Positions 10,113-19,109 of a stretch of 64,000 bases of DNA are shown one piece after another. Position numbers and translations under genes: made by a program. The stretch covers positions 89,501 through 153,500 of the forward strand of contig JAENZQ010000003.1 of the NCBI GenBank assembly GCA_016841185.1, in the 5' to 3' direction. Numbering within the stretch: the first letter of the stretch is position 1; each line of letters starts with the position of its first letter. A model generated the notes under the pieces. That model had not been told where the DNA came from. It did not search any database and saw only the letters and a program-made list of their open reading frames with translations. Source of the stretch: Anaerovorax odorimutans (GTDB lineage: Bacteria; Bacillota; Clostridia; Peptostreptococcales; JAAYPU01).

Positions 10113-10781
10113 TTATTCCTTCGGTTCTTCATTCAATATGGTCTCTTTCAGCATATCGATATGGTATTGTCCGTTTTTCTGGGCCGCAATAGGATCTCCG
10201 TTGGCTATGGCTTTATAAATAAGCTGATGTTCCGCCGGCATGTCTGTTGCTCTTTTGTACTCCGTAAAATAGGTAATCCTGAACCTCAGCACCAGCTCCT
10301 GAAGGCCGTTGACAATCTGTATTAGCTTTTTATTTCTTGTACTCTTAAAAATCAGATTGTGAAACCTGGTATCCTGTTCAATCATTCTCTTCATATCGTC
10401 GTCTTTTACAGCTTGGTTAAATGATTCCAAAGTAACTTGCATTTCTTCCAGCTCTTCTTTTGTCACTCTCTTTGCAGCTAATGATGCTGCCAGGCCTTCG
10501 AGGACACTCCTGACTTCGAGAATGTCCAGCGTTTCTTTTACGGAAACATCGGCTACATAAGCTCCTTTTCTGACTTCCATAACCACCAGGCCTTCCAGTT
10601 CCAGCTTTCGGATGGCCTCTCTTATAGGTGTCCGGCTTACTCCCAACTTTTCTGCCAGATCAATCTCCATCAGCCTTTCTCCCGGCTTGAGGCTGCCATT
10701 TAATATGGAGGATCTTAGCTGCTCAAAAACCAGTTCTCTTAAAGGGCGATGATTGTGAATTCTGAATTTTTCAATCTCCAT
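10113..10781 (-). CDS. GntR-family transcriptional regulator (FadR subfamily)
   Basis: A 222-residue one-component DNA-binding regulator. Residues ~10-75 form the winged helix-turn-helix with GERLMEIDLAEKLGVSRTPIREAIRKLE, and residues ~85-210 the all-helical FCD effector domain with the metal-site pattern D-x3-H (near 148-152) and a later E-x-H and H. FCD-type GntR proteins respond to small organic acids. It begins two bases after ispE ends, so it is translated from the ispE transcript, an arrangement that does not reveal its target. Confidence 0.9.
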   Translation of the reverse strand: MEIEKFRIHNHRPLRELVFEQLRSSILNGSLKPGERLMEIDLAEKLGVSRTPIREAIRKLELEGLVVMEVRKGAYVADVSVKETLDILEVRSVLEGLAASLAAKRVTKEELEEMQVTLESFNQAVKDDDMKRMIEQDTRFHNLIFKSTRNKKLIQIVNGLQELVLRFRITYFTEYKRATDMPAEHQLIYKAIANGDPIAAQKNGQYHIDMLKETILNEEPKE

Positions 10782-10783
10782 TA

Positions 10784-11668
10784 TTATCCCTCCTGCTTTA
10801 TCAAGAGCTCTTTTTGGGGAATAGATTTAACTAAATAGGTTTCTTTATACAATTTTTTCAAATTTTCCTGAGCTGATTTTGCCCGGTTATAATCTTTGAA
10901 CAAACCGTAAACAGTAGGCCCGCTTCCGCTCATTAGTGAAGCTTCTGCCTGGCATTCCAACAGCTTTTTTTTAATATTATAAAGAATTGGATACTCTTTC
11001 ATTGTAACAGTCTCAAGTACATTGATCATATCCTTTCGGAATATTTCTATGGGCGCATTTTGATTCAAATGATCAATCAATGCATCGATATTCGGGCGTT
11101 TTGTAATATTCTGAAACTGAAGTTTCTGATAAACCTCTCCTGTGGAAATTCGCATGTTAGGTTTACATAAAACAATGAAACAATCCACCTCTTTCACAGG
11201 ATTAAGTTTCTCTCCAATACCCTCGGCTAATGCACAGCCTCCTAAGATGCAAAAAGGTACATCGGCACCTATCCTGCTTCCCAACGCCATAAGCTGCTTT
11301 TCATCTTTTATATCCCATAAACGGTTAAGCCCATTGAGTACGGCAGCCGCATCTGCGCTTCCTCCGGCCAATCCTGCAGATACCGGTATATTTTTTGAAA
11401 TGTTAATCTGCACTCCTTTTTTTATTCCAAAAGCTTGTATAAAATTCTCTGCTGCTCTGAACGCAAGATTCTCCCGGTTCTCCGGGAGATAATCCAAATC
11501 GGTGCATATTTTTATCTCAGGTTCCGGTATTTCTTCAATCATTATTTCATCGTAAAGACCGATTTGCTGCATGATCATTCGCACTTCATGATAGCCATCT
11601 TCTCTCTTTCTCAAAACATCAATTGCCAAATTAATTTTTGCATAAGCTTTTACCCTTATTTTCTTCAT
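10784..11668 (-). CDS. ispE: 4-diphosphocytidyl-2-C-methyl-D-erythritol kinase
   Basis: IspE phosphorylates CDP-methylerythritol with ATP in the non-mevalonate (MEP) isoprenoid pathway. The 294-residue length is typical. GHMP-kinase motifs are visible: AYAKINLAIDVL at the N-terminus, the ATP loop PVSAGLAGGSADAAA near residue 95, and the C-terminal glycine motif LMSGSGPTVYGLF. In Bacillus ispE lies near veg and ksgA; here veg is 2 kb away. It is followed without gap by the gntR gene. Confidence 0.95.
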   Translation of the reverse strand: MKKIRVKAYAKINLAIDVLRKREDGYHEVRMIMQQIGLYDEIMIEEIPEPEIKICTDLDYLPENRENLAFRAAENFIQAFGIKKGVQINISKNIPVSAGLAGGSADAAAVLNGLNRLWDIKDEKQLMALGSRIGADVPFCILGGCALAEGIGEKLNPVKEVDCFIVLCKPNMRISTGEVYQKLQFQNITKRPNIDALIDHLNQNAPIEIFRKDMINVLETVTMKEYPILYNIKKKLLECQAEASLMSGSGPTVYGLFKDYNRAKSAQENLKKLYKETYLVKSIPQKELLIKQEG

Positions 11669-11734
11669 TTGCTCACCTGTTTGTTTTTTGTATACTGTAT
11701 TATATACTACTTTTAAAAAATTTACAAAAAAATT

Positions 11735-11773
11735 GATAAAAAGAAGGTTTTGTATATTTTTCTTACAAAACCT
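11735..11773 (-). terminator. Rho-independent terminator after the SPOCS/LysM gene
   Basis: On the minus strand AGGTTTTGTA pairs with TACAAAACCT around a 9-base A-rich loop and is followed by TCTTTTTATC. It separates the SPOCS gene from ispE. Confidence 0.75.
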
Positions 11774-11838
11774 ATCTCGCTTTATCTATTATTTATTATC
11801 TCTTATCTGATTTTTAATCTATCCCTTGCCCCTGTCCT

Positions 11839-13404
11839 CTATTGACAGTTTTTAAGCAGAATTAATTTTTCTCCAGGTTTGATATCACTGCCTTCAAGCA
11901 TGTTATTAATGGTTTTAATCTCTTCAATGGTTGTTCGGTAATTCTTTGCTATTTTCCAAAGACTATCCCCTTTTTTTGTTACATAAAGTATAATGCTCGG
12001 ATTTTCTTCAATGCTTACATCCGCATCTATTGTCAAAACATCCGTAAGTACCTCATAGGTATCTTTTTTATAAGAAGTACTTTTTACGTATAAACTTGCA
12101 TTTATTTCTATTTGTTTTGAATTGATCATTTCAAAATCCAATCTCCGAACAGTAATATCATGCTCTATTGTCTTTTCTGAAGAAAGCCCGGCTATTTCAA
12201 CGGCATGTCTGAATGGTATTTCTTCATTAAACCCATATGTCTTTCTGTTTCCCTCATTAGATACATACAAAATATTTGAAGAAAGGATCCCTTCTATAAT
12301 ATCTCTTCCATGTTCTACAACACTTCCTGTCTCAAAAGCCTTTCCGGTAATATAGATGATTCTTTCCATATCCGGTAAATTGTCCGGAATGTTTAATAAT
12401 TCTTTTATCGATACGTCTGCTGCACTTTTATCTGACATGAGTTTACATTGGATTTTATCTTTTTGTGCTTCTATTTGTTTCTGCGGATTATAAGCATCTA
12501 CTATAAATTCTTTAACTTTAGTCTTTGAAATTTCCACATTTGTCATAATATCAACGTAAACATCAAAAATCGTCATATTATCGTTGGCATCATTTTTTAC
12601 TTTAATGTCGGAATATTTTAATATAAATTCTACTTTACTGTCTGCTGTACCGTCATCTTCTTTAACATCAATAAATTGCGTGAATTCCGACTTTTCTCTA
12701 AATAGAACAGGGACCGATTCAACTTCTTCGCTGAGGTATAAAATATTATACTGTATTTCAGCATTGACCACTACTCTGTCTTTTACCAACTGTCTTTGGT
12801 TTTCAATAATATTGATGTCCCAGTTAAGAATTTTTCCTATTTCAGGCATTCCCTCTTTAACAGACAGTTCTTCCCTGATATCTATAGGGGCTTTTTTCTT
12901 TTCAACAATATCTGTGTACATTGCCTCGCTTTTTAAAAGCTGCATTTCTTCATCCTCAGAATTTGAAAACAAGTCTACATTCAATGTATCATAAACCCTG
13001 GAAGTAATGTTTGTAACTGTTTTTACTCTTAATTTTCTTTCGTTTACGATTTCAAAGTCCATGTGCTCTACATTCCCTGCAACCTCTACTTCGGATTTAT
13101 CTGAAACAGGATAGTCCAATTCATGCTTAAAGTTAATCACAGCATCCATGGGTATTAACGGGAAATCATCTGTTTCAGCCATTGGAATGTACATCAGTTT
13201 AACATCGATTTTTCCTGAAATCTGTGTGCCGCTGCTGTCGGTTTCTTTGTCGATCACATTCATTTTGCCTTCAATTGATACGATTTTAGATAAATCAGGC
13301 TTGGAATCCGGCACCAAAATATCTTCTTCAAGCAAAATTTGGACAGAATCTTTTTCAGACATTTGTGACATCTTGAAGGTATCCCTTATTGATTCTGCTG
13401 TCAT
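11839..13404 (-). CDS. SPOCS (DUF3794) and LysM domain protein
   Basis: A 521-residue protein with three repeats of the SPOCS/DUF3794 beta-domain (roughly residues 20-140, 165-290 and 335-450), each opening with an acidic D(I/L)x(V/L)PD-like motif such as EEDILVPDSKPDLSKI and LLNIPDNLPDMERI. A C-terminal LysM domain (~470-518) begins at KKGDSLWKIAKNY. SPOCS domains occur in spore-coat morphogenetic proteins such as SpoVID. The architecture is common in spore-forming clostridia and suggests a peptidoglycan- or coat-associated sporulation protein. It has no signal peptide. The gene lies downstream of the veg terminator and of an unusual leader element. Confidence 0.88.
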   Translation of the reverse strand: MTAESIRDTFKMSQMSEKDSVQILLEEDILVPDSKPDLSKIVSIEGKMNVIDKETDSSGTQISGKIDVKLMYIPMAETDDFPLIPMDAVINFKHELDYPVSDKSEVEVAGNVEHMDFEIVNERKLRVKTVTNITSRVYDTLNVDLFSNSEDEEMQLLKSEAMYTDIVEKKKAPIDIREELSVKEGMPEIGKILNWDINIIENQRQLVKDRVVVNAEIQYNILYLSEEVESVPVLFREKSEFTQFIDVKEDDGTADSKVEFILKYSDIKVKNDANDNMTIFDVYVDIMTNVEISKTKVKEFIVDAYNPQKQIEAQKDKIQCKLMSDKSAADVSIKELLNIPDNLPDMERIIYITGKAFETGSVVEHGRDIIEGILSSNILYVSNEGNRKTYGFNEEIPFRHAVEIAGLSSEKTIEHDITVRRLDFEMINSKQIEINASLYVKSTSYKKDTYEVLTDVLTIDADVSIEENPSIILYVTKKGDSLWKIAKNYRTTIEEIKTINNMLEGSDIKPGEKLILLKNCQ

Positions 13405-13493
13405 AATTTTTCCTCCTTATTCCCTTTTATTTAATATAACTATATTTTGTTTGTACAAAAATATGATAGTTTTATTTCGGATAAACAGAGATC

Positions 13494-13550
13494 TTGGCTC
13501 ACGTAGAGTTTTCGTTCTTTCGGGTCAGGCGAATTCGTAGCCATCGGATA
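13494..13550 (-). other. Leader element of the dispersed family, copy a
   Basis: On the minus strand TTATCCGATGGCTACGAATT is followed by a conserved CCTGACCCGAAAGA. GGCTACG can pair with CGT-G-AGCC, and TTCG with CGAA inside it. Copy b at 22731-22820 shares the same ~36-base core. This copy lies between the veg terminator and the SPOCS gene and points toward the latter. Confidence 0.55.
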
Positions 13551-13586
13551 AAAAAACAGACAGCTCTTTTTGAGCTGTCTGTTTTT
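13550..13586 (-). terminator. Rho-independent terminator of veg
   Basis: CAGACAGCTC-TTTTT-GAGCTGTCTG is flanked by A-run and T-run, so it can work in both directions. It lies directly downstream of the veg stop codon. Confidence 0.9.
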
Positions 13587-13594
13587 ATAAATTC

Positions 13595-13861
13595 TTAACA
13601 AGCTTGTATTTTTGGTTCTTCTTCATAAGGCATTATTTGAACATTCCGAATGAGAATATCTGTATATGCATAAGACACGGTTCTTTCTTTATCATATTTA
13701 TCTTTGATTTTAACAGTAAATATACTCGGATATGTATGTTCAACAATTCCTGTTCTTATAGAGATTTTTTTTCTGCCTTTATTGGTTTTTAGACGTACTT
13801 TTACTCCTAACATGTCCTCAATTTTTTTCTTTATTTCGTCTATTTCTTTGCTTTGCGCCAA
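13595..13861 (-). CDS. veg: Veg-family protein
   Basis: Veg is a small, highly expressed Bacillota protein that stimulates biofilm gene expression in Bacillus subtilis and has a beta-rich, RNA/DNA-binding-like fold. The 88-residue frame shows the family pattern: an N-terminal helix, LGVKVRLKTNKGRKK, GIVEHTYPSIFTV, and a C-terminal VSYAYTDILIRNV. I place the start at TTG (13859-13861), six bases after AAGGTGG; frames that begin further upstream lack a ribosome site and family similarity. A strong terminator follows. Confidence 0.88.
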   Translation of the reverse strand: MAQSKEIDEIKKKIEDMLGVKVRLKTNKGRKKISIRTGIVEHTYPSIFTVKIKDKYDKERTVSYAYTDILIRNVQIMPYEEEPKIQAC

Positions 13862-13965
13862 GTTCAACCACCTTCTTTCAAAACCGTGACGCAATTTATT
13901 TGACTTTAAAATAGCATTATACTACAAGTATTAACATTAAGTCAACATATATAATAGAATTTTTA

Positions 13966-15369
13966 TCAATTCTTATTATAAAATTTTATTATACCTTCAG
14001 CAATTGCTTCCGATATACTTTCTTTTCCATTTTCGTCTTTAAATATATTATGATCATGCTCATTAGACAAATATCCCAATTCAATTAATAGTGCATTTAC
14101 TTTTATTTCTTTAAAGAGAGATAACTCCGCAATTTTTACACCCTTTTGTACTAAAGTTGTATACGAATCAAGGCGGTCCATTATAAGCTCTGCCAAAATA
14201 TGACTTTCTGTGTCTCCACGAAAATGAAAAATGTCTGTACCGGACAGATTTGAATTTTTTTCAAAATTACAATTAAGGCTGATATAAAATTCAGGATTTA
14301 ATGAATCCGCCATCATAACTTTGTCTTTCATGGGGCAAAAATCATTTTTTTTTCGGGTTAAATATACTTTTGCACCGAGAAGCGACAATTTTTTCTTTAT
14401 TCTGCAGCATATATCGAGAAGCATATCCCTTCCCATATATATCTCGCCGATCTTGGCGCCATTCCCGGGGTCTAAAAGAAATTTCCGGTCATCGAGAAGT
14501 TTTAAAGGTTCATACTTTCTTAGAGGAATAATATCAATACCTGTAAAATATACCTTTAAAATCTCTTCAGCCGTTTTTCCTTCTAAGGCCATACCCTTGG
14601 CCCCATATTGACACAGACCCAGTCCGTTGCCGAATCCCTTGGATTCAAATGTAATCACTTTTGGTTTCCATCCGAATCTTGTTGAACCAATCCCAATCTT
14701 CTCAATTATTTCCTGTCCTTTGTATATGGTATTTCCAATTTTAACGGTTTTTATTCGCCCATCTTCGTCTCTTTCAACATTTTCAATGATGCCTTTTATC
14801 TCCGAACCAATTTGCCAGTTTATCATTGAGGTTTTTGTATTTAAAATTTTTTCCATTTCTTCAATATCGATATCGATATTAATAATATCATCACAATTAT
14901 CTTTACAATAATCGCAAAAAGTTTTCCTCAGGTAAGTAATGGGAATACCATTGATATTCTCACTGTTTTCAGTCGAACCCCCGCATGCTTTATGAAAAAA
15001 CGGCAAAATAGGATTTCCATTCATTACGGCAATCTGAGCTTTGGTCTCAGTAACCAGTGAACAAACCCGGCTCCATCGGTTTGTACTTTCCTTGCCCCAG
15101 AGAGAAAACAACTCCTCTTTATTATGAAAAAAAATACAATGTGAACTTCTGCAGACATCTGCCTCTTTATGAAGGTTACACCCTTCCCCGCCCAAGTTTC
15201 TGGTTTTTTTTGCAAGGAAGGTCCTTGCCATAATAATCTGAGCTTTCAGTGCCTCATCGGGAAAAGAATATGGCATATTGGATATTGCTATCAAAGCAGA
15301 TGCTTCATCTATATCAAGAGTATAGATATCATTATTTTCATTATCAAAAATTTTAACCGGCCACGTCAA
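13966..15369 (-). CDS. SpoIID-like protein fused to an amidase_3-like domain, catalytic residues missing
   Basis: I choose the TTG at 15367-15369, eight bases after GGAGG, giving 467 residues; an ATG five codons upstream overlaps that site. Residues ~1-290 resemble SpoIID/LytB (PDEALKAQIIMARTFL, the CGGSTENSE motif, GFGNGLGLCQYGAKGMA). Residues ~295-467 resemble an N-acetylmuramoyl-L-alanine amidase (DPGNG, LTRKKND, FYISLNCN, LLIELGYLSN). Key positions are altered: the SpoIID catalytic glutamate of the usual EMP motif is Asn31 (SNMP), the GHG histidine is Asn248, and both zinc histidines of the amidase are Asn303 and Asn366. The final glutamate (Glu430) remains. It may be a structural or peptidoglycan-binding homologue. 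It has no obvious signal peptide. Confidence 0.82.
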   Translation of the reverse strand: MTWPVKIFDNENNDIYTLDIDEASALIAISNMPYSFPDEALKAQIIMARTFLAKKTRNLGGEGCNLHKEADVCRSSHCIFFHNKEELFSLWGKESTNRWSRVCSLVTETKAQIAVMNGNPILPFFHKACGGSTENSENINGIPITYLRKTFCDYCKDNCDDIINIDIDIEEMEKILNTKTSMINWQIGSEIKGIIENVERDEDGRIKTVKIGNTIYKGQEIIEKIGIGSTRFGWKPKVITFESKGFGNGLGLCQYGAKGMALEGKTAEEILKVYFTGIDIIPLRKYEPLKLLDDRKFLLDPGNGAKIGEIYMGRDMLLDICCRIKKKLSLLGAKVYLTRKKNDFCPMKDKVMMADSLNPEFYISLNCNFEKNSNLSGTDIFHFRGDTESHILAELIMDRLDSYTTLVQKGVKIAELSLFKEIKVNALLIELGYLSNEHDHNIFKDENGKESISEAIAEGIIKFYNKN

Positions 15370-15444
15370 TACTTTCCCCTCCATTTTAAGGTGAATACAT
15401 ATAATTATAGTATGAGGGGAAATATAATTAGGTGACGAAAAAAC

Positions 15445-15481
15445 AAAAATGCCCTTAACCAAATGGTTTCGGGCATTTTTT
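15445..15481 (-). terminator. Rho-independent terminator of the thiolase gene
   Basis: AAAAATGCCC pairs with GGGCATTTTT, with an inner AACC-AAAT-GGTT stem. On the minus strand it is followed by more T. Confidence 0.85.
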
Positions 15482-15494
15482 ACAGTTACGTCAA

Positions 15495-16673
15495 TTATCT
15501 TTCTACAATAAGTGATGTCCCTTGGCCGCCGCCTATGCAAAGCGTTGCCAAACCGGTTTTGGCATCTCTCTTCATCATTTCATATAACAATGTAACTAAA
15601 ATTCTGGCTCCTGAAGCACCTATCGGGTGGCCTAAAGCGATGGCTCCCCCATTAACATTGGTCTTTTCGGAATCAAGCCCAAGATCTCTGACTACTGCTA
15701 CAGACTGGGCTGCAAAAGCTTCGTTTGCTTCAACTAAATCCAAATCGTCTATTGTCATGCCTATTTTTTCCAAAGCAGCCTTTGTCGCAGGAACAGGTCC
15801 ATATCCCATTATACTTGGATCAAGTCCTGCAGATCCGTAAGATTTAATGGTACACAGAATATTTAAACCTAATGCTTCGGCTTTTTCTTTAGACATTACA
15901 ACAACTGCAGCTGCTCCGTCATTGATTCCTGAAGAATTAGCAGCTGTAACCGCACCATCTTTTTTAAATGCAGGTTTCAAACCGGCCATTTTTTCCAATG
16001 TAGCCCCAAATTTTGGATGCTCATCCGTATCAAATATCTTTGGATCTCCCTTTCTTTGTGGAATCGTAACCGGAACAATTTCATCTTTAAACTTCCCTGA
16101 TTTTATGGCTGCTTCTGCTCTTTGTTGAGATCTCAAAGCAAATTCATCAAGCTCTTCTCTTGTTAAGCCCCATTGTTCAACGATGTTCTCTGCAGTAATG
16201 CCCATATGATACTTATTGAAAATATCGAAGAGTCCGTCATGAACCATATAGTCCACCATTGAGAAATCACCCATTCGAGCTCCCCATCTTACTTTCGGCG
16301 CAAGATATGGTGCCATGCTCATGTTTTCAGTTCCACCGGCAACGATACAGTCGGCATCTCCCAATTTAATAATTTGAGCAGCAAGACTAACAGCACGAAG
16401 CCCCGAACCGCATACCTTGTTAAGAGTAAAAGAAGGTACTTCTTTTGGTATTCCTGATGCCATTGCAACTTGCCTTGCCACATTCTGGCCTTGCCCGGCC
16501 TGCAATACGTTTCCGAATATCACCTCATTGACCATTTCAGGCTTTACACCGGCTCTTTCCATAGCAGCTATAACGGATATCTTTCCAAGTTCAACTGCCG
16601 ATACGGATGCTAATGCACCGCCATATGTTCCTATAGGAGTCCTTACTGCACCAACAATTACAACTTCTTTCAT
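15495..16673 (-). CDS. thlA: Acetyl-CoA acetyltransferase (thiolase)
   Basis: Thiolase condenses two acetyl-CoA to acetoacetyl-CoA, the entry to butyrate-type fermentation, or runs in reverse for degradation. The 392-residue protein has all the family landmarks: the acyl-accepting cysteine in [11 protein letters not shown] (near residue 88), the NEAFAAQ segment, [17 protein letters not shown] with the catalytic histidine, and the second active cysteine in [11 protein letters not shown]. The start follows AAGGAGG. It stands alone with its own terminator, with no crt-bcd-hbd genes next to it, so its pathway partner is not visible here. Confidence 0.95.
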   Translation of the reverse strand: MKEVVIVGAVRTPIGTYGGALASVSAVELGKISVIAAMERAGVKPEMVNEVIFGNVLQAGQGQNVARQVAMASGIPKEVPSFTLNKVCGSGLRAVSLAAQIIKLGDADCIVAGGTENMSMAPYLAPKVRWGARMGDFSMVDYMVHDGLFDIFNKYHMGITAENIVEQWGLTREELDEFALRSQQRAEAAIKSGKFKDEIVPVTIPQRKGDPKIFDTDEHPKFGATLEKMAGLKPAFKKDGAVTAANSSGINDGAAAVVVMSKEKAEALGLNILCTIKSYGSAGLDPSIMGYGPVPATKAALEKIGMTIDDLDLVEANEAFAAQSVAVVRDLGLDSEKTNVNGGAIALGHPIGASGARILVTLLYEMMKRDAKTGLATLCIGGGQGTSLIVER

Positions 16674-16841
16674 ATTAAATCCTCCTTAAGCATATTTTCT
16701 CTATTATTCATTTTTATATTGCAAGTTTATATTGCAAGTTTTATGCCAATAATAAATACTGTTATTCAGCCACCTGTTTTATCGCTTGCTAAAGTTTTTG
16801 TAACGATATATGTACACCTGTCTGTTTTTTGAGACATAATC

Positions 16842-16873
16842 AAAAAGCCGGTCGTTGTTTTAACCGGCATTTT
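16842..16873 (-). terminator. Terminator of the Asn-rich lipoprotein gene
   Basis: GCCGGT pairs with ACCGGC, flanked by A/T tracts; on the minus strand five T follow the stem. Confidence 0.75.
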
Positions 16874-16909
16874 GCAATAACGTGGTTTTAATAATTTGTT
16901 TTCCGCTAT

Positions 16910-17200
16910 TTAAGGTGTTGTCCTTAAATTATTATTATCGTTGTTTGGATTCATATCCATATTGTTAGGATAGTTGGTAGTTCCGTTATTCGGTGTATTT
17001 GGGATGTTTTGATTAGGAGTTACCTGATCATACGTTCTATTGTCGGTGTAACCATCATCATCGATTAATCCATTATTATCATCGATATACCCATTGTTGT
17101 TATAACCACCGTTATTGTCTAATGGTTTCTCCGCAGCAGGTGCACATGCCGTAAACAGAGCTAAAGCAAAAATTAAAACAATTACTGTGATTTTTTTCAT
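16910..17200 (-). CDS. Small asparagine-rich lipoprotein
   Basis: The ATG at 17198-17200 lies seven bases after AGGAG and gives 96 residues. An N-terminal lipoprotein signal ends in LFTAC, with Cys at about residue 19. The mature chain is low complexity, dominated by Asn, Asp, Pro, Thr and Tyr (for example NNNGYIDDNNG and TPNNGTTNYPNN), so it is probably unfolded and lies on the outer face of the membrane. I recognise no domain and propose no function. Confidence 0.75.
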   Translation of the reverse strand: MKKITVIVLIFALALFTACAPAAEKPLDNNGGYNNNGYIDDNNGLIDDDGYTDNRTYDQVTPNQNIPNTPNNGTTNYPNNMDMNPNNDNNNLRTTP

Positions 17201-17380
17201 GCTCATACTCCTTTCTAAAAAATGTATTGACATTGTGTTAAGCTGTCAATAATATTATTTGTAAATAAATATAAGTTACTCTTTGAAAATTTTTCATGGC
17301 CATCACTATTTATGAAAACTTTATTTTTAAAATAATGAGGTTTTTGAACAATTTTTCATTACTATTACGAGGTGTCTTTT

Positions 17381-18313
17381 ATGCTGAAAAATTCCATAAC
17401 CATACAGGATAAAAAAATTTTTGATGAATATCTGCAAGCTTATGATTATAAAACCTCCGGCTTAACATTTACCAGTTTGTTTATGTGGAAAAATCTGAAC
17501 CATTTCAAATATGAAATCATCAATGATTTTCTTTGTATTTCCGGAAACAGTCATTTGGAAGTTACTGAAGCAGAACCTTTTTTATTTCCTCCTCTGACAA
17601 AAACAGGCTGCTATGATTTGAATCTGCTATCTGCTACAATTGATCAGGTGCGAAAGATTTTTGAAGAAAAAGGCTATCTTTTTAGCATCCGGTTATTGCC
17701 TTTTCATATGGTAGATATTATAGAAGGTGCGAAACCGCACCGTATGGATTTTACTTCTGACAGGCCGAATTATGATTATGTATATCTTTCTAAAGATTTG
17801 ATTGAATTAAAAGGGAAAAAATTTCACAGTAAAAAAAATCATCTGAATTTTTTTAAAAAAAATTATGACTATAAATATATCCCTTTGACCCCGGATATGG
17901 CAAATGAATGTCTGCAGTTAAATAAAAAAAACATCGGCAAAAAGCAAATAAATGCCAATGAAATGAGTCTTTTGAAAATGGAAGAAGAAGCTTTGAAAGA
18001 AGCGTTCACATATTATACGGCAGCCGGTTTTATAGGCGGTGCAATTTTAATCAACAATCAAATAGAAGCTTTTACTCTTGGCGGCCCTTTAGGAAAAAAA
18101 GCCGTCTCTGTCCATGTGGAAAAAGCCAACCCTGATTATAGAGGACTTTACCAGGCTATAAACAATGAGTTTTGCAGACATACAGCAAATACGGTAAAGT
18201 ATGTGAACCGTGAAGAGGATATGGGTATACCGGGGCTGCGAAAAGCAAAACTCTCTTACCGCCCGGTAAAATATATCGAAAAGTACATTGCAATGTTTAA
18301 AGAGGACATATAG
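17381..18313 (+). CDS. DUF2156 protein (GNAT-like, phosphatidylglycerol lysyltransferase C-terminal type)
   Basis: A 310-residue soluble protein of the DUF2156 family, whose fold is a tandem GNAT domain related to the catalytic half of MprF aminoacyl-phosphatidylglycerol synthases. Landmarks are FTSLFMWKN near the start, the conserved KKNHLNFFKKNY block in the middle, GGAILINNQIEAFTLG, and the C-terminal VNREEDMGIPGLRKAKLSYRP. There is no membrane domain, unlike full MprF, so this belongs to the stand-alone clostridial group of unknown substrate. The ATG is preferred over a GTG three codons upstream because GAGG lies eight bases ahead of it. Confidence 0.85.
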   Translation: MLKNSITIQDKKIFDEYLQAYDYKTSGLTFTSLFMWKNLNHFKYEIINDFLCISGNSHLEVTEAEPFLFPPLTKTGCYDLNLLSATIDQVRKIFEEKGYLFSIRLLPFHMVDIIEGAKPHRMDFTSDRPNYDYVYLSKDLIELKGKKFHSKKNHLNFFKKNYDYKYIPLTPDMANECLQLNKKNIGKKQINANEMSLLKMEEEALKEAFTYYTAAGFIGGAILINNQIEAFTLGGPLGKKAVSVHVEKANPDYRGLYQAINNEFCRHTANTVKYVNREEDMGIPGLRKAKLSYRPVKYIEKYIAMFKEDI

Positions 18314-18401
18314 TATCATTTTAAGATTATAAGCTAAGATTTAAGATAAAGAATTTTGAGATTACTCTCAAAATTTCAGACTAAAAACAAAGTATCTTAT
18401 G

Positions 18402-18512
18402 AATTGAATACTGTTGTATAAATATGAATGACTTTAGCTATTTGATTAAAAATTTTGGTAATAGATAAGATGGTAGATAACGGAAAAGAATATTTATCAA
18501 CAGTATTCAATT
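18402..18512. repeat. Long spaced inverted repeat between convergent genes
   Basis: AATTGAATACTGTTG-T-ATAAATAT at 18402-18425 is the near-exact reverse complement of 18490-18512, differing by one inserted T, with 64 bases between. A shorter hairpin (TTTTGAGA-TTAC-TCTCAAAA) sits just outside on the left and a degenerate copy of it on the right at ~18520-18540. The unit separates the DUF2156 and isochorismatase genes. Confidence 0.75.
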
Positions 18513-18555
18513 GTCTATAATTTTGAAATTACTCTAAATCAAAATCTCACAATAC

Positions 18556-19098
18556 TTATCTAACCAGCCTTGAGATTTCTTTGAAACCTTCTGTTTTAGC
18601 GTTTTTACAAAGTTCAAAGAGGACGGATTCATAGGTAGTTCCTATTGCACCACTTGCCGTCATTCGTCTTCCTGCATACTTTTTATCCTGATTATTTCTT
18701 GATCCTATGCAATCATAAACAATAAATACCCTATATCCCGATTCCAATAAATCCAATACTGTCTGCTGTACACAAATATGTGCTTCGATGCCGGCAATAA
18801 TAACGGATGTCCTGCCGATCCTTTCAAGTTCCTGAATAAATTCAGGTTCTCCCATACAGCTGAAGGCCGTTTTTTCCACAGGTGATAATTCCCCGGCTGC
18901 TTCTCTTATAGGAGCAACCGTTTCCCCCAGCCCTTTTGTATATTGTTGTGTCATTATAACAGGAACATTAAATACACGGCACCCTTTTATAAGTTTTATC
19001 ACTGTTTTCTCAAGTTCGTCATTGGCTTTTATTGCCGGCATCAATTTTTCCTGAAAATCAATGAGAATCAATACACTGTCTTCCTTTTCCAATTTCAT
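18556..19098 (-). CDS. Isochorismatase-family cysteine hydrolase
   Basis: A 180-residue cytosolic hydrolase of the isochorismatase/nicotinamidase superfamily. The catalytic triad is visible: Asp14 in LILIDFQEKLMP, Lys76 in PVEKTAFSC and Cys109 in GIEAHICVQQT, with the cis-peptide region before it. This subgroup (YcaC-like) often has no established substrate. The ATG follows TAGGAGG. The upstream gene, a phosphotransferase-like protein on the same strand, ends 11 bases before it, so the two are probably cotranscribed. Confidence 0.9.
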   Translation of the reverse strand: MKLEKEDSVLILIDFQEKLMPAIKANDELEKTVIKLIKGCRVFNVPVIMTQQYTKGLGETVAPIREAAGELSPVEKTAFSCMGEPEFIQELERIGRTSVIIAGIEAHICVQQTVLDLLESGYRVFIVYDCIGSRNNQDKKYAGRRMTASGAIGTTYESVLFELCKNAKTEGFKEISRLVR

Positions 19099-19109
19099 AA
19101 TATATCCTC

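Noticed and set aside
13595-13894. Longer reading frame for veg starting upstream of 13861
   Set aside because: The extra 11 residues lack a ribosome site and do not match the family; the TTG at 13861 has a good site and the right length.
13966-15540. Longer SpoIID-like protein starting at 15540
   Set aside because: The extension is arginine-rich in part, crosses the thiolase terminator and shows no domain; GGAGG directly ahead of TTG 15369 marks the start.
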